A stretch of 64,000 bases of DNA from Halichondria panicea (lineage: Eukaryota > Porifera > Demospongiae > Suberitida > Halichondriidae), in the NCBI RefSeq assembly GCF_963675165.1, contig NC_087381.1:4527378-4591377 (forward strand), written 5' to 3'. Shown here in pieces: positions 1-26,600 of this stretch. The position numbers were made by a program, and so were the translations under genes. Position 1 is the first letter of the stretch, and each line of letters opens with the position of its first letter. The notes beneath the pieces are model-generated. The model ran no database searches. It was not told the origin of the DNA and was given only the letters and a program-made list of their open reading frames with translations.

Positions 1-161
1 TATCCTAAATGAAAGCCGACTGTAACTGTAACAATGTACATGTTGTATGTTGTTCAGTATACATTTGGCATGATTCCAATTTCACCTCTTGATTTTGTTT
101 TGCTTTTGTGCTTCTGTGCTTTATACTTAACAGTACTTCTTTGCTCTTTTTCTCTATCTAG

Positions 162-1216
162 AGGGGCAATGTGCCGGCATTACGAGGCAAGGGCCGCAAA
201 CGCTCTTTCTCTGAAAACTACTTAGAGCACAAGCCCACGACCACAGTGAGAAGTGGGGACCTACTGCAGCCACTGATGAAGAAGAAAAAAACTGTCTCAA
301 CTCCCAGGCCTAAAGACTTTCAGTCTAGACAAGTAGACAAGTACTGCCTCCAGCATCAAGAGGAGGACTCTCAAGGAGACATACAGACAGCCCTGTTCAA
401 GGTACTGTTATGTGCTCTAGACTACCCATAATTTGGAGCTAGTTCATGCTGGAATAAAAAAGCCTAACCTGTATCATTCTATTTATTGACAAGAATTACA
501 TGTACCTTGTTGGTTAGCTAAAATAATTCGCTGCTCATTGTACTGTCACTCCCCCCTGCAGGGAGATATCCACCGCACTAGGGGAGGTGGCACCTCTGTC
601 CAGTTCACTGACGTTGAGGTACTCAAACACTCTCGTCCCAAAACACCATCCACTAGGGACAGGACGCGGCGGTCCACTCGCATTGCCTCACGGGGCAGAC
701 CGAGGGGTGGTCAGATGGGAGTGTCTAGTACTAGTGTCAAGAGTGATGTATCCTTGTCCAGTGTTAGCAGTCTGAGCAGCGAGGGGTCACCAGAGAGCAG
801 TGTGAATGAGTGGACTGACGTGGAGTCTAGGGTGAGTTGATCATAGCACATTGTACAGAATCCACAATATTTCATGCAGAGGGAGTGTCCTCCTTCCCCC
901 AAAAATGTGACAAAATTTCAAATGCACCTGCAGAACATTTTCGGGGAGGGGGACCCTGCTGCACATTTATTATCCTCACCCAGCAGCTGCCCCGTTAGCT
1001 AAGACCACATAATTTTCGTTCCTACAGTGTGCAGTGGCTATAGAAGGACGACCTGGATCAGCAACACCTGCCCTCACTCATGTCACTGTGTAAGTACAGT
1101 ACATGTATGCATGCAGTGTGCCTATATAGTGTCAGACAGTTACATACATCTATGATACATTATTGGGACATTTGTTGATACTCTCATCCCCACACACACA
1201 ATACAGACCGAAATAG
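162..1216 (+). CDS. KIF23: Kinesin-like protein KIF23 (MKLP1), C-terminal exons only (5' part lies outside the window)
   Basis: These are the last exons of the centralspindlin kinesin, which bundles antiparallel midzone microtubules in cytokinesis. Exons: 162-401, 562-831, 1028-1089 and probably 1207-1216. Exon 1 carries a GRKRSFSENYLEHKP stretch (a basic-RRSxS-type phosphosite region) and KYCLQHQEEDSQGDI. Exon 2 starts GDIHRTRGGGTSVQFTDVEV, and exon 2/3 reads NEWTDVESR-CAVAIEGRPGS. All of this lines up with the human KIF23 tail ([39 protein letters not shown]). The region between is a low-complexity Ser/Arg linker, longer than in human. Reading on without splicing, exon 3 meets TAA at 1091-1093. 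A perfect GTAAGT donor at 1090 and an acceptor at 1205-1206 would instead give the ending VPK, closer to the human tail, so I prefer the spliced form. The motor domain and Arf6-binding part are not in the window. Confidence 0.88.
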
Positions 1217-1516
1217 CTCATAAGGAAAAGACATTTCAAGTAGAACTCAGTGACACATTTCTGTTGTGTTTGTTTGACACATTTCATTTGCACATTTTTG
1301 ATCTGTTGACTCTTGACTTAAGTTACTTATTGGTCATTACTATACTGTAGTAGTTGTATCAAAATTAATATTAATCTTGGTGCTACAGTATGGGGTGTTA
1401 TCTGTGTCAGGGGGATTCACCGTTGCACATCACACATGCGCATTGAGACTGGCCACGTGGCTGCAAAACAACAGTAGGCGTACACTGCTGAGAATTAACA
1501 TAGAAAGGATATTGGA
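1217..1516. other. Intergenic spacer, no gene seen
   Basis: About 300 bases between KIF23 and a small downstream gene. The last 100 bases probably hold the promoter and 5' UTR of the next gene, but I see no recognisable core element. Confidence 0.4.
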
Positions 1517-1911
1517 ATGGCCCAGCATCTAGCCAAAAGATCACTTGCCCTAGTGTTGTCACAAGCTCTCAAGACAACCAGAACTGACAGGATTACAGGT
1601 GTGTTGTTTGTAAAAATTACGGAGCATAGGTATAAATAGACAAATAATTTTATCTTACAGTTTTTGTGGGTACCCGTTTTTGTTTATATCGAACTATCCA
1701 ATGGTGGTGTGTTCATACAGCATATAGATTAAAGTGGTCACATGGACTGCCACTGATTAGTCGCCCAGGGTGGATGAGTCCTCGTTACTATGTAACTGAT
1801 GTGCGTCCAGTAATGACAGAGTGGGAGGGTGGAGACAAGACCCCACCCCCTATAGAGGAAGTGTCAGTCGGGAAAGAGAAAGCGGTCTTAGAAGGAGCTT
1901 TCACTGGGTGA
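1517..1911 (+). CDS. Small two-exon gene of unknown function (about 109 aa)
   Basis: Exon 1 runs from ATG at 1517 to 1598 and exon 2 from 1661 to a TGA at 1909-1911. The GT (1599) and AG (1659-1660) boundaries and phase 1 fit. The N-terminus, MAQHLAKRSLALVLSQALK, is basic, lacks acidic residues and could be a mitochondrial targeting helix. The body is rich in aromatic residues (TIQWWCVHTAYRLKW, RPGWMSPRYYV) and ends in an acidic/proline segment (TEWEGGDKTPPPIEE). I do not recognise the family. It could be a fast-evolving mitochondrial protein, or the first exons of a longer gene if the GTGAGA at 1908 is used as a donor. Confidence 0.4.
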
Positions 1912-2942
1912 GATGAATTGTTTTACTGCGGGGATGTTCAAAAATGGTTGCTTTCGTCTCTTTGAAACAGCCATACCATAAGACGTCTAATAGGGGCCTT
2001 ATGCAAACTAGCTCTAATTCTGAAGCCCATTTATACTTTCCATCTACTTTCTTCAATCCACTTCCGTTTGTTGTGACGTCATTGTTTTACTGAGCATATA
2101 CAATGTTATCCATAGGTAGCGCATTTTTCTCCGTTCTGCTTTTTGTGCGCCAAAATAAAATTATTTTTGTGGTGCCTTTACGGCAAGGCCACACCAAATT
2201 AAATATCTGTTTCGCGAATTTTTAGCCAACATGTTTGACCATGGCTGGCAGACAGGTAAGTAATATCAATACTTTAATCTGTCAATGACATAATTATGAA
2301 CTTATAATTATAGAGCCCCACCCACCCACAAATTTGAGACCTACACATTGTCGGTCAATCAATAATTGACAATGATAAGGTCTTGTGCGTGGTTCGACCA
2401 TTCAATAACTTATTGCACTGCTATAAGATATCTAGAGACGTGTGTGCCTGCAATGCCTCATGCTCAGAAGTATATACAGATTACAACTGATAAAACAAAG
2501 GCTTGCAAATTGCCTTTCCTATATGCAAAATATATACTACATGCAAGTCAGAGTGCATAAGAAGAGAAGAGTGTCCAACTACTGATACTTCTACACAAAC
2601 ACTGTGCACAAAGTAATAATTATGACTCGCACGTGATAAAGTATTGTAAATTTTTCTAGTAATCTCCTTAGTAAATGTTAACCGGGATGTTTTTAGGGGT
2701 ATGGTTATCGAACAATTCTAGCTAGTTGTTCGCATTCAGCGTTCAGAGCTCATGGAGCTGCTCACTGCACACTGAGACTGGAGATTCACAAAATCATCTA
2801 GATAGAGATCGACAATAGTCAAGTTGATCTCTTCACTTGCACTCTTTACTCACTATTAACAAATTGTGTGCGTTGCGTAATTATGCGCAAACGTCATCAA
2901 TTGCGAGTTGCTCACGTGCAATTGACAGGATGTCACGTTACT

Positions 2943-3198
2943 TTGCACTAGAACGCTAGCTATATTGGTAGCTGCAAGAGTGAGAAGAGAGCTGCAAGGC
3001 TCTGCTGATGGCAGCCATTAATTTTACTTTGGCATCAATCGTTTTTAACAACAATCATGGTCAATCATTACCCACTCTTTGAGTTTGCATGCAGCATGCA
3101 AATTAAAAAATGTTCATCATGTGTAGAAAATTAAGCTTTATGTTATATGTAGCTTTGGCATCTCCACCGAGGCATCAGCACCTGAGGTGCTTTCATTG
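2943..3198 (+). repeat. MITE family A, 5'-truncated copy
   Basis: The sequence from 'cactagaacgctagctat' to 'ccaccgaggcatcagcacc' recurs at 11741-12315 and 33516-34036, and in shortened form at 4465-4650. The right end has CACCGAGGCA, the inverse of the TGCCTCGGTG that opens the full copies. This copy lacks the left terminus. Confidence 0.75.
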
Positions 3199-3304
3199 GT
3201 ACATGTACTATTCATGCCACATGATAAAATAAAATAACACACTACAAAAGTACTGTACTGTTTGTCTCACATACATGTAATACCTGTAATAATTATACGT
3301 ATAG

Positions 3305-12891
<9,587 letters not shown>

Positions 12892-14926
12892 ATGATCATG
12901 TTCCCATTACTGTAGCCCATTAACCGACTCAGCACACCTCTAATTATATATTTTGTATCCCTCAGTTCTGCTATTTATTGTACGTACCAGTAGTATAACT
13001 ATCACTGTGGTTTTGGCTATACTTTACTACTTACTCTGTGGAAAGTGAAAAAAGTGTTTGTGTTGTGGAGACGTTACATGTACATTGTTGATGCTGAATT
13101 ATAGTCCAGAACCCTCAATTTAACTCGAGGAGTGCCACACAGCGCCACGAGTTGGTGAGTGCATGTATTTGTTTGGATGCCATAGCGTTATACATTTAAA
13201 GCTATTAAATCGGACAACAAGCAAAGCTTGCACGTCGGCTATGCTATAGCATATTGTATGTATCTATAGTTGATGAATACACGCATTCAGAAATGCAGGC
13301 CTACTATGCATACTTTTAGTTGGGTATATTTCTAGGGTTTTCTTTGTTCGTGTAATAAATGCGGGAGCATAAATAGCATGTACTTCGAATCAAATGTATA
13401 CCCATGAATATTAATATCACATGAATTATAATGTATATTAATTAATGTATATTAATTACAGCTTTAGTTCCAGGCACCCCATATATTAGGATGCAGACAT
13501 CTAATTAATTGAGCCCTATCTGTTTTCTAGACTCGTCAGCCACTCCTTTTTCTCTGACCGTCCAGTCAGTGGAAGGAGTGGCTTAATTGCTAGTCTATGG
13601 GAACTCTTGGCTTTGCTGATTTTGCTGTGACGTATTGTGAACCAAAAATGTAATCCACGAAATCCTTAATAATCTCCAGATGTAATTATAATTATTATAA
13701 TTTTATACTCGCATAAATATATAATTATAATTCTACACGGTAGCTATAAACACACCATTAGGCCATTTCACATAATTATATGTTAATTATTGAGCCCTAT
13801 CTGTTTTCATGGGAACACTCTTGTGACTGTTAACCTATTCCGGTCCCACTACATTTCAGGTGTCCTGCGTGTATATACACAACACTCTGTAGGCCTCTTA
13901 CACGCCCATCCTAGAACCTCCTCGACCCCATCTATACAATGTAAAGGGGGTTGCCAGCTCAGCAACATTAATGCGGAAACTATATACTACAACTGTAGGA
14001 GGATCAACATTTTAGCTAGGTTCTAATTCACTTATTCCAACTCAACACCCACACAAGAACCTGCTGCTATCTCAATCTCAGCTCTCAGCCTCAGGGTTCA
14101 ACTGCAGTATACACCTGCATGGCGAAGGTCCCGAGTTTGCAGTGGCTGCATGCTGCATGGCTATCTGCTTAAAGGATTATTTCTGCTCGCATGTTTGAAA
14201 AAAATGCTGCAAACTATTGTGATAACTTTGTCGACACAAGCATACAAAATAATATTAAGGTAGAGAAGGATTGAGGTAGCTAGATAACTGATTAGTATTA
14301 CATGCAAAATAATTATGTAGCATTCCTTTTTAATTAAAACGTGTTTGGTATCGTCTCAAAATAATAATACTTAATTATGAGCCCTGTAATCCCCCCCGGA
14401 TAAACTGATTCGTCTACGGAGAGGTAGCCCTTATAGAGTGTACCGTTGTCAGAGGAATGAATGACTCCCCGGTCATTCCTGCCTAAGCCTAAGGTGTGGG
14501 GGACTCCCCCAGGAGCGAATGACACCGGTATAGATGTGAGATTGAGCTGCTATCGAATTGACAGAGTTTGACAAAACTGTTGATAAATGTGCTGTGCTGT
14601 GCCGATATACGGGTGATGTGGGCTCGCCAGTTGGTGATATAAATTATTTATAAGGCCGATCCAAAATAGAAGTCCACTGATTGTTCCATGCAGTGCCTCC
14701 TGGGTATAGATTATGCTAGCATAATTTTGAGCATAATAAGTACATTTTTTAGGTGAGAATTATGCTGGCATATAATAGGCACATTTATGAGAATAATAGT
14801 CAGGCTTCACAGAAATTATATACAGGTCATAGTATAAACAATTGGAAATACTGGTGGTTAATTATCTCTTTGCAATTCTTTAATTACTATAGTGCTAATT
14901 AATAATATTAATAGATAGGGTCACAT
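12892..14926. other. Gene-free, AT-rich repeat region
   Basis: No reading frame with family similarity. A segment beginning 'gagccctatctgttttc' occurs at 13511 and 13791. The first copy is followed by a 70-bp palindrome-like piece (arms 'agccactcct' and 'aggagtggct') that is missing from the second. Confidence 0.5.
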
Positions 14927-15729
14927 CAGGGGCGTTTCTAGAGATTGAAGCAGGAGGGTGCTCAAGAATACAGAAAAAATGGGGCCGCGCGCATAGCGCG
15001 CGCGATTTTACCCCCCCTCATTTATTGCGGCGCATCTTTCATACATCCAGCTCCTCCCCCATGCAGCCTTGCAGCAAAAAAGTACAGCACACTGGCCAAG
15101 AAAAGAGCAGCTCCTACTATTCTCCTCTAGAGCTTGTCTCTTCCACTCTATAGTTCTGTTACTATGTTACTAGATAAAGCATCTAGCTACAGTAATTTTT
15201 ATGTTATTACATGTGTATCTTCTTGTAAATGACAATACAATGTATAATGTTGTAGTTTGTAGCCCAGAGCAATCTATAGTACCAGTACTATAGCTCATAG
15301 TTCCCTGCTAAATACACTCAAATGGGATCTCATAGCGTGATAATTATGAGTCAGTCATCTTGTAGGATCTCCATGCACTATTCTCCTGGGGTACATCCTA
15401 GCAAACTGGTCAATCACTGCAATGGGGATGTCCAGTCATTCTGGTGTTAGTCATTGCTTCTCAGTATCTCTCAGTGGAGCAAGAGGTGACTGGGAGAGTG
15501 CAGAGGATCTTGATCAGCTATTTAGCATTACATAACCATTGGAATGGCAATACTGATTGCGCATGCTCAATTGGGCGTGGTCGATCATGACTTGTCGTTG
15601 TCAATGAGATAGAGCTGCACGTATCTCTGGAGCTGCACAGTTAGCTAGCTACTGAGTGATATTTCATGGTTGTCTGGGAGGACAGGGGGGTGCTCAAGCC
15701 CCCAAAGCCCCCCATTGTACACGCCACTG
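14927..15729. mobile_element. hAT-like non-autonomous element (ends CAGGGGCG / CGCCACTG)
   Basis: The termini CAGGGGCGT and ACGCCACTG are inverted with one mismatch, and TCACAT flanks both sides (14921-14926, 15730-15735). Both ends carry 'gggtgctcaag' words next to C/G runs. The interior holds an alternating 'gcgcgcatagcgcgcgcg' palindrome but no transposase. Confidence 0.6.
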
Positions 15730-15877
15730 TCACATGGTAGTTTGATGTTACTTGTGCAACGACATGGGGCCTAGCCTATAATTATGTTGTGCTTTGGAGG
15801 ATAATGTGGGAATAATAGGCGATTTGAAAAGAATATAGGCTGTACTTAGCATAAAAGAATAGCATAATAGGTATATC

Positions 15878-16010
15878 AGGAGTGCATGAATGCACTCCTA
15901 GTAATATCACCGGGGTGATATCTAATCCGGTTGGGTGGTGACTATAGCCTCGACACACAAGTCCTCTCGGACGACCCTGAAGTTCCAGGTCGTCCGAGAG
16001 GACTTGTGTG
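15878..16010. repeat. Cluster of three hairpins, one with a perfect 23-bp stem
   Basis: Hairpin 1: AGGAGTGCAT (15878-15887) with ATGCACTCCT (15890-15899). Hairpin 2: ATATCACC (15904-15911) with GGTGATAT (15914-15921). Hairpin 3: the arms 15954-15976 and 15988-16010 are exact inverse copies (23 bp) around an 11-base loop. Confidence 0.85.
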
Positions 16011-16405
16011 CATAGCCCATGTGTCTATACTGGCAGCGGGGTTAAATAGTTACAGCATCGGCCAATTAGTGCATTGCCTCCGCCACAAAGTTTAAAGTTG
16101 GCCATAACTTGGCCAAACAGAACATGATCATGAGGTGCATCAGAAGCTTTAATTAAATGCTGGCATAACTTGGAACAATAAACAAGGTGCCGCTTTTTTA
16201 CTATAAACGTATGCAAAACAAGAAAAGATGCAACTGCTATAATTTTGCAGGTCACTACTGGTGGCGCATACTTTGAAGGGGCTTTCAAGAGATCTACGGC
16301 AGGCATTATTTTTTGAGAATTATGCTAGCATCATGGGCACATACCTTTATACGAGAATATAGGGTTTTTGAAATACAAATTGTCATAATTATTAATTATA
16401 ATTAT

Positions 16406-16530
16406 AGGCCGAGACCAGAGGAGGTACGACATGCAGGATCAATTTGTTACCTTCCGTTCAATGTGTAGGCTTGCATTTTACAATTAGACTATTGTGATCC
16501 TGCATGTCATACCCTCCTCTGGGCCTAGAC
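16406..16530. mobile_element. Short MITE, about 125 bp
   Basis: 'gaccagaggaggtacgacat' near the left end is inverted near the right end as 'atgtcataccctcctctggg', and the arms extend about 35 bp in total with a few mismatches. A diverged relative occurs at about 24416-24520 in an intron of the alliinase gene. Confidence 0.7.
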
Positions 16531-16725
16531 ATAGTTGGTGTTGCACAGTGCATTAACATACATGACATACACACACACACACACACCCCGAAGGTCCCTA
16601 GGATTGTCTCTGGGGGATTGTCTTAGAGCAATAAGAAAAATTAAAATTGTACGTTTAATTAAGTTTATAGCGGCGCTATAATAAGAATAAAAACGGTAAA
16701 TGCTTCCAAGAACCTCAAATGCAAA

Positions 16726-20215
<3,490 letters not shown>

Positions 20216-20619
20216 CGTTTGAACCTTTTTTTGTCACTCTCAAGAATGCATGAACACTGAATTATGTGTGTACATGCATGTAGGTGTACTGTACTGTATG
20301 TTTTTGTGTCTTATTTCACTTCATTTAAACCGCGGCGAATTAACACATTATAATTATACTTTGATTTTAATGTCGCGGGTGTAGCGAGCCACCAAACACA
20401 CAGTAGTGAGGAGGACAAAGGTCGATCAGTATCACGTGATCCTCATCAACTTCGGTGAACTTAGTCGATCCCCGTCTCCAATAGTCCTTTCGAAGCTGAA
20501 ATATTCAATTACCGTTAATTAAACGTGACATCACAGCTGGAGTACATTCCAGAGGATAACTGGAGTATTTTACATTGTAAAACTGCGTGATCTTGAGCAA
20601 GGCATATTATGTGTACACA
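20216..20619. promoter_or_regulatory. Spacer between HIF1AN and the alliinase gene, presumably the alliinase promoter
   Basis: 404 bp between two genes on the same strand; it must hold the HIF1AN 3' UTR and the upstream region of the next gene. I see no TATA box or other defined element. Confidence 0.3.
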
Positions 20620-23600
20620 ATGAAGTTGCTGCTTGTTGTCTTGTCCTTGCTGCTGGGTGCTGCGCAGTGTTCTGGTGAGGGATGTGGAGGATATCCTAGC
20701 AACGATCCCTGCCTGCCTGGTGGAGTGTGGGATACTGTGCTGAAAAGGTGACTGTGCAGTGAGCTAGCTTTGCATGTGAATGTGACCATACAGCATCTGT
20801 TCTAAGACCACATACAGTAACACACACCTTAATTAGTGTGCATCGAAGGTCTTAATAGTTATCATCACTAGCTCTGTTGTGTGTCCTAGCCTAAAAAGTA
20901 ATGTGTGTTTTGCTTTTATGATCGAACTTCTGTTCAATGTATTAAACGAATGTTATTAACTGACAATACAGATGCACAGGCATAGACTCACAACCATGCT
21001 ACCAGTGCTATTCAGGTGACTACTGCAAGACCAAGGAGGACCCCCTGCAATGCAAACTGGCCTCTGTGGGGGGTAACCCGGTATACCTATCCGAGTACTG
21101 GACAGGGGGTCACTCCACTGAAGCCGAGCCTTGCACTCAGACACCAGGCCATTACAGGTGACTGGTTTATACATGTACATGCATGGCATGCACACTTTGC
21201 ACAGGGTACATCGAATAGTTAGCTAATGCTATAATTATGGCTAGCAATAAGATTCAGAGGATTATTGTGGTCTTGGGGTTAGGAAGTGCGTAGGCGGTGG
21301 GCCTGCATTCATGGTGAGCAGCGGGAGATTATCATACACTGCATGGGACAGCTCTCAACACGGTAGCTGCCCTGTCCCTTTCCTCGGATGGAAAAAGAAG
21401 TGGCTTCCACACAATTCAGCACTAAAGAATGTATACATGATGAATTGGCTTTCTTTATGTACCCAGACCAGCCTACCAGGGCAACCACTACAGCACAAAA
21501 GTGGAGGAGAACATCTTCCCTCCTCTGAAGGAGGCCATCCTACAACTGCATAAACTGGTGAGTGGCTGGCTATTATCACAGTGCCATAATTATGGATACA
21601 TGTCATTGTGCTAATAATATCGTTAAAAGGGAAGGTTAGAGAGCAAATACATGAGATCCTTGGAAAATGTGCTAGCTAGTGAAGAAATACTAAGAGTTTC
21701 AGATCTCAATTTCTATACATAATAATTATTATCTAAAATGCATTGTAAGTAAGTACATGCATGTATATAAAACTACATGTACATACCGTATATACTTGAT
21801 CAGCTAGGAGCCGCGGCTACTAAATGTTTCATTTTGCTGGAAGAGGAGGCTACAATTTGAGAGAAGCCACTGTTCAAGAGAGGTGTATTAGCCCCAGCTA
21901 TAATTCAATAACCTTTAGTTGTTCATTAAAAGTTCTTTTCACCTGCATAAACTTGAACTCAGCCATGAGAAAGTCATTGTGAAGCACTAACAAGCTGCTA
22001 CCTGTACCTATAGTAGCTACGTACATGTAGCTAGCTGCTAGTATTAATAATTTTTTTGGCTGCTACGTGCAAAAAATATGCTAAAGTCAAAGTTCACTGA
22101 TGCTACTATTTGAGAGCGGCTACTAAATGTTTCATTTTGCTAGCAAGGGAGGCTACTATTTGAGTGCGGCCTTCATACAAGAGCGGCCTCTGATCGAGCA
22201 TGTACGGTAACTGTACATTAATTCATACTTATTTCTACTACTGTACTGTGACTCTGATCATACGTACATGTATGCATGTACACATTATGCCTGAAGCATA
22301 TTTGGAGGAGTCGATAATGTACCAATTTTTTCTATAGACTGGCAATGCTGAGACTGAGGGGTATTTCATGGTGACAGGGATGGGTGCTACAATGGTGATA
22401 CACTCCGCTCTGGCTGTTATCTCTAAAAGAATACTACAGGTACTTATTATTCTAGCTACCTTATTGTTACTATTATAAACGGGTACTAATTTTAGCGAAT
22501 TTTAGCGAATTTGTAATTAATGCTAAATTAAGTACGCGCTAATAATAAAACGCAATTAAAAATTATGAATCTCATTAAAAAAATATATATTATTATATGT
22601 TTTTCTGATGTACTTTTGAGAGTATTGCTAAGCAAGCTAGCCCTTTTTTCATCTGTATCTGACTCCAAACTTTCCATTCAACCTTAAAACTCGTATACTT
22701 GCATGTATATGCATCTTTTGACTATATTAAATTTGCTACAAATCCGGCAAAAAATTAGTACCCTAAAGACAGAGAAAAATCTGAAAACGCTAAAATTACT
22801 ACCCGTCTATAATAGTAACATTAAGGTACATGTATAGTCAGTTCATGTACGTTCATGTATATGTAGGAAATGTATCCTCGTGTCGTTTTTGTTGTGTTCC
22901 TTTCTTTAATACTGAATGTGGTACCGTGACGTGTACCTATTAGCACTGCGAAAAGACAGTTTGCACATGACTCTTCAACATGCAGGAATGCAGTAGCTCC
23001 TTGGAGGTGTGTCCCACTGCAGTGGATGTGTTTGCTCAAGCCCCTTACTATCCAGGTTATATTTTCATATCTAGTAACTGTCCCAACACTCGGTGGAATG
23101 CTTCTGCTGATCCTAACTCACCATTCACCATAGAGATACTGACGTAAGTAACTTCTCAGCTGAGTTAAGTGTATTTAATGATCGCCCCTCCCCCTTTTAG
23201 TTATCCTGATAACCCTAGTGGAGTAAAAAGAAACCCACTGGTGATGGACCCCTCCCGAGTGGTCATGGATATGGTCTACTATTGGCCAATGTACACTGAG
23301 ATTAATGCTAAACTAGACCACCCTCTCATGGTCTTCTCAAGGTACATATATCGTTTTCTATCGAGATTACGCCCACATCTGAAATTACGCCCACCCCCCT
23401 TTTAAGTAACGGTTTTTGCATATAGGCTAGCCTAATGTGCCTCAACAATACGGAGGAAGTGATGCCCAAGAAAAGGTTCAGCAGTTTTTTCTGTAAAGCT
23501 GGTTAGCTCTGAAGACAGCTATTTTATAATTATATCTAGATCCAAAAATTATTGCTCCGATTTGCGAGGATACAAGACAAAGACAATCTTATGAATCACT

Positions 23601-26600
23601 GTTGAAGATCGATCGACTCTGACAGTGACAAGGAACAACCTTCTGATGCAGACTCTTAACTTCTAGCCCATGCATTACCATAGCATGCAATTAGGATGGG
23701 CGTAATCTCGATAGAATACTGGGTACACATTGTAGATTACAGATGTTGTCTTTAGAAGTAGAACCTTTTTGGGAATGAATTCTCCCATTAATATTTCATT
23801 CAAATTTGTGAATACAGTGATTAGTGGCACCGTATTTCAGTTTTCAATTCAATTATAACTCTTACTCCCCCCACCCCATATACAAACAGCTCCAAGCATG
23901 GTGGCCTGGCCGGCACCAGGTTTGGCTGGGGGCTGGTGAAGGACAAAGACCTAGCTGTAGGCATGCTACAAGTGGTGGACGGGATCATGCTCGACTTCTC
24001 TATTGATGTTCAACTCAGGGTGCTTAATGGCCTGCAGGTCGTGCTAGGTAAGTTAGTTAGTCGGTCTGAATATCCATCCCATGGATCAATTACATAAAAT
24101 AGGCCACTCCAAATGAAACGAGTTTCAGGTCCTCTGTTCGCATTGCTTGTTATTTCTCTTATTATTATCAATGAATTAAATATTATTACTGAATTAAATT
24201 CAATGACATAATTATGTCACAAGTTTATAATGATAATTTTCATGGTAATGAATAATGAGATATAAAATATTAAATAATGGTTCCCGTCTGCATGTAATAT
24301 TACTAATTTATAGCAGCTTATAGCTTAACAGAAAAGTTTGAAATGGATGCTCCCTCAATTTATACTTGATTTTTCCATTCCCAGAGCCTGCCATCTAAAT
24401 TCGTGATTAGCTATACACCAGAAGAGGTGCGACAAGCTGTAATTACATTCCAGTTCACGTGTAGGCCTATGTTTTAATGCTGAGTCAGCTAATTAGAATG
24501 TTGCTCCTGCATGTCGTCACATAATTATTTGAAAGACAAAATTGCACCTTCATTACCCGAGACGTGTAGGCTGTCGTGGGCATTTACAGCATGAATATAT
24601 ACATGTACATGTAGCCTCAACATATTTTAATGGAAGATTTTGTTTTAAGAAGTTTAGCCCAGCTATAATTCAATTCGCTATACGGTATTTCTTTTCCAAC
24701 TCATCTCTAGACATGCTCTTAAATTTAGCACTTCAGTGACTGCATGCATGACTAATTTTTTTTTATAATAATTATAAAAAGGCTTAAAAGCCGCCACTAT
24801 ACTACAGTGAGCGCTTTCATGCAACTGCACAACAAAAATAACTAGAGGACTGAGGCCATCATACATGTCTAATAATATAATTTTTCTCTCCCTGTGCAGA
24901 AGAAGCAAACAAGACTCAGACACACAATTTCCCCTTCCATGAGTTTGGTCATGAAGTCATTTCGTCTCGTTTCAAGGGGGTGTCTGACCTATTTTCTTCT
25001 TGTCCTGGCCTCTCGCTGACCAATCAACTGTCTTCGACAGGGGGTTATGCGTGGATCATGTGCTCGGCTGGTATAATGGCTAACGGGTCATGTGAGCAAG
25101 TGCTGGAGAGGGTAAATCTGTATGGGATAGAAGGATCAGTTTTTGGAGCTATGGATAACTGTGAGTTAATTTGCTTGGCCATAATAATTATAATATTGTA
25201 CATACGTATATAGCTGTAATAATTGCCTAAGGGAGCTAGTTCGTAGTTTTTAATTTGATTATCGTATTATTTTCTTATAGGCGGCCATGCATGCATGCTA
25301 GAGCTAGCTGTTATTAATTATGCTTCGATGCCCCGGCCACTACGGTGACATGTTTGTGCATGCATGTGTATATAATTATTATTATTGCTCTAAGAAATAA
25401 TTATGCTACATTAATTCATAGATTGGAAGCGACTGCTCTAAGAAATAATTATGCTACATTAATTCATAGATTGGAAGCGACCGGGCATCTCTGTGTAAAC
25501 AGTTGAAACACTCCGCGTTACGATTTAGCGATTGCGAATATTTTCGTGGTTGACCGTTCTGACATTGTATTTAACTGTTTCTAGTTCTCCTATCCACTAG
25601 CAATCACTTGGGGCTGGAAGGTACTAGTAAGTTTACATCACTGACAAGCTCTAAGTCCGTTGTCTTTACTCTGTTTTTGAGTTTAGCTTGAAAGTTAGTT
25701 TAACTTTTTTCTTTCTGTGAAACCGAAACAACAAAGAACATTGCTTGGCTTGGTTGTTATGTATCTAAGTGCTATCATAGTTTGAAGAGTTAGAGGGATA
25801 GGGAACGATTAGTATCTCGAGTAACATCCGCGCTACACTGAGGTTTAATCGAGGCCATCACAACAATATATATTTCTACACTCAGTGCATAATAAACTAC
25901 AAGTAACTGTGCTTAGTCCGTACAACTCACTTATATTTCAAGGTCTATACCTATATTGTAGTAGTCATAACCAGCCCGCTTACACGTTATATGTTCCAAT
26001 AGCTCTAAAACAGCCTTGGGAACATATAACTTTATTGGAGAGTTTCTTTTTACTGGGTGTGGTCAGTCATTAGCAAGTACTACACGTGGCTCATGGACTA
26101 GGTGTGTTAATAAATTGCTAAAAGAGATGATGTCTCGAGGAAACACAGCTTTGGGAGTTACCTGACAAAAATGTGCTTAATAGCCTCGTAACGCGGATAA
26201 TTTTCGAGGCTCCACTGCAGATTCAATGCAAAATCATCACGTGCACCACTCCGTTTCCTATCCCTCTAACTCTTCAATCTATGGTGCTATATAGAATTAA
26301 TGGCTTCTTGCTATGGATAAGCTGTACTGTTCATAAACGCGTAGTATAGTCTGTAATAACAAAAATACTATGGGGGAGTGCCCCCAGACCCCCCATTATA
26401 GGGTCTGCGCACTGATAATTCGTAACATCCATTCATTCAGCATCCCCCTCCCCCAAATCCTGGCTACGGCCCTGCATGCTGACTATAAATAATATCTTTG
26501 TAGTTTTAGCCATGCACACCCTATAATATAGCGCGGAGTGTTTCACGCAAATATATTCGTTTTCAATCCCTCTTATATGTACGTTCTACATGTATCTATG

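Noticed and set aside
2231-2255. ATG-containing short exon with a GTAAGT donor as the first helicase exon
   Set aside because: Neither ATG frame gives the phase needed at 3305, so I could not accept it without an additional unseen exon; mentioned only as a possibility.
24980-25213. Independent 77-codon gene starting inside alliinase exon 8
   Set aside because: It is the alliinase frame read through the donor at 25161; the true continuation is the exon at 26661-26746.
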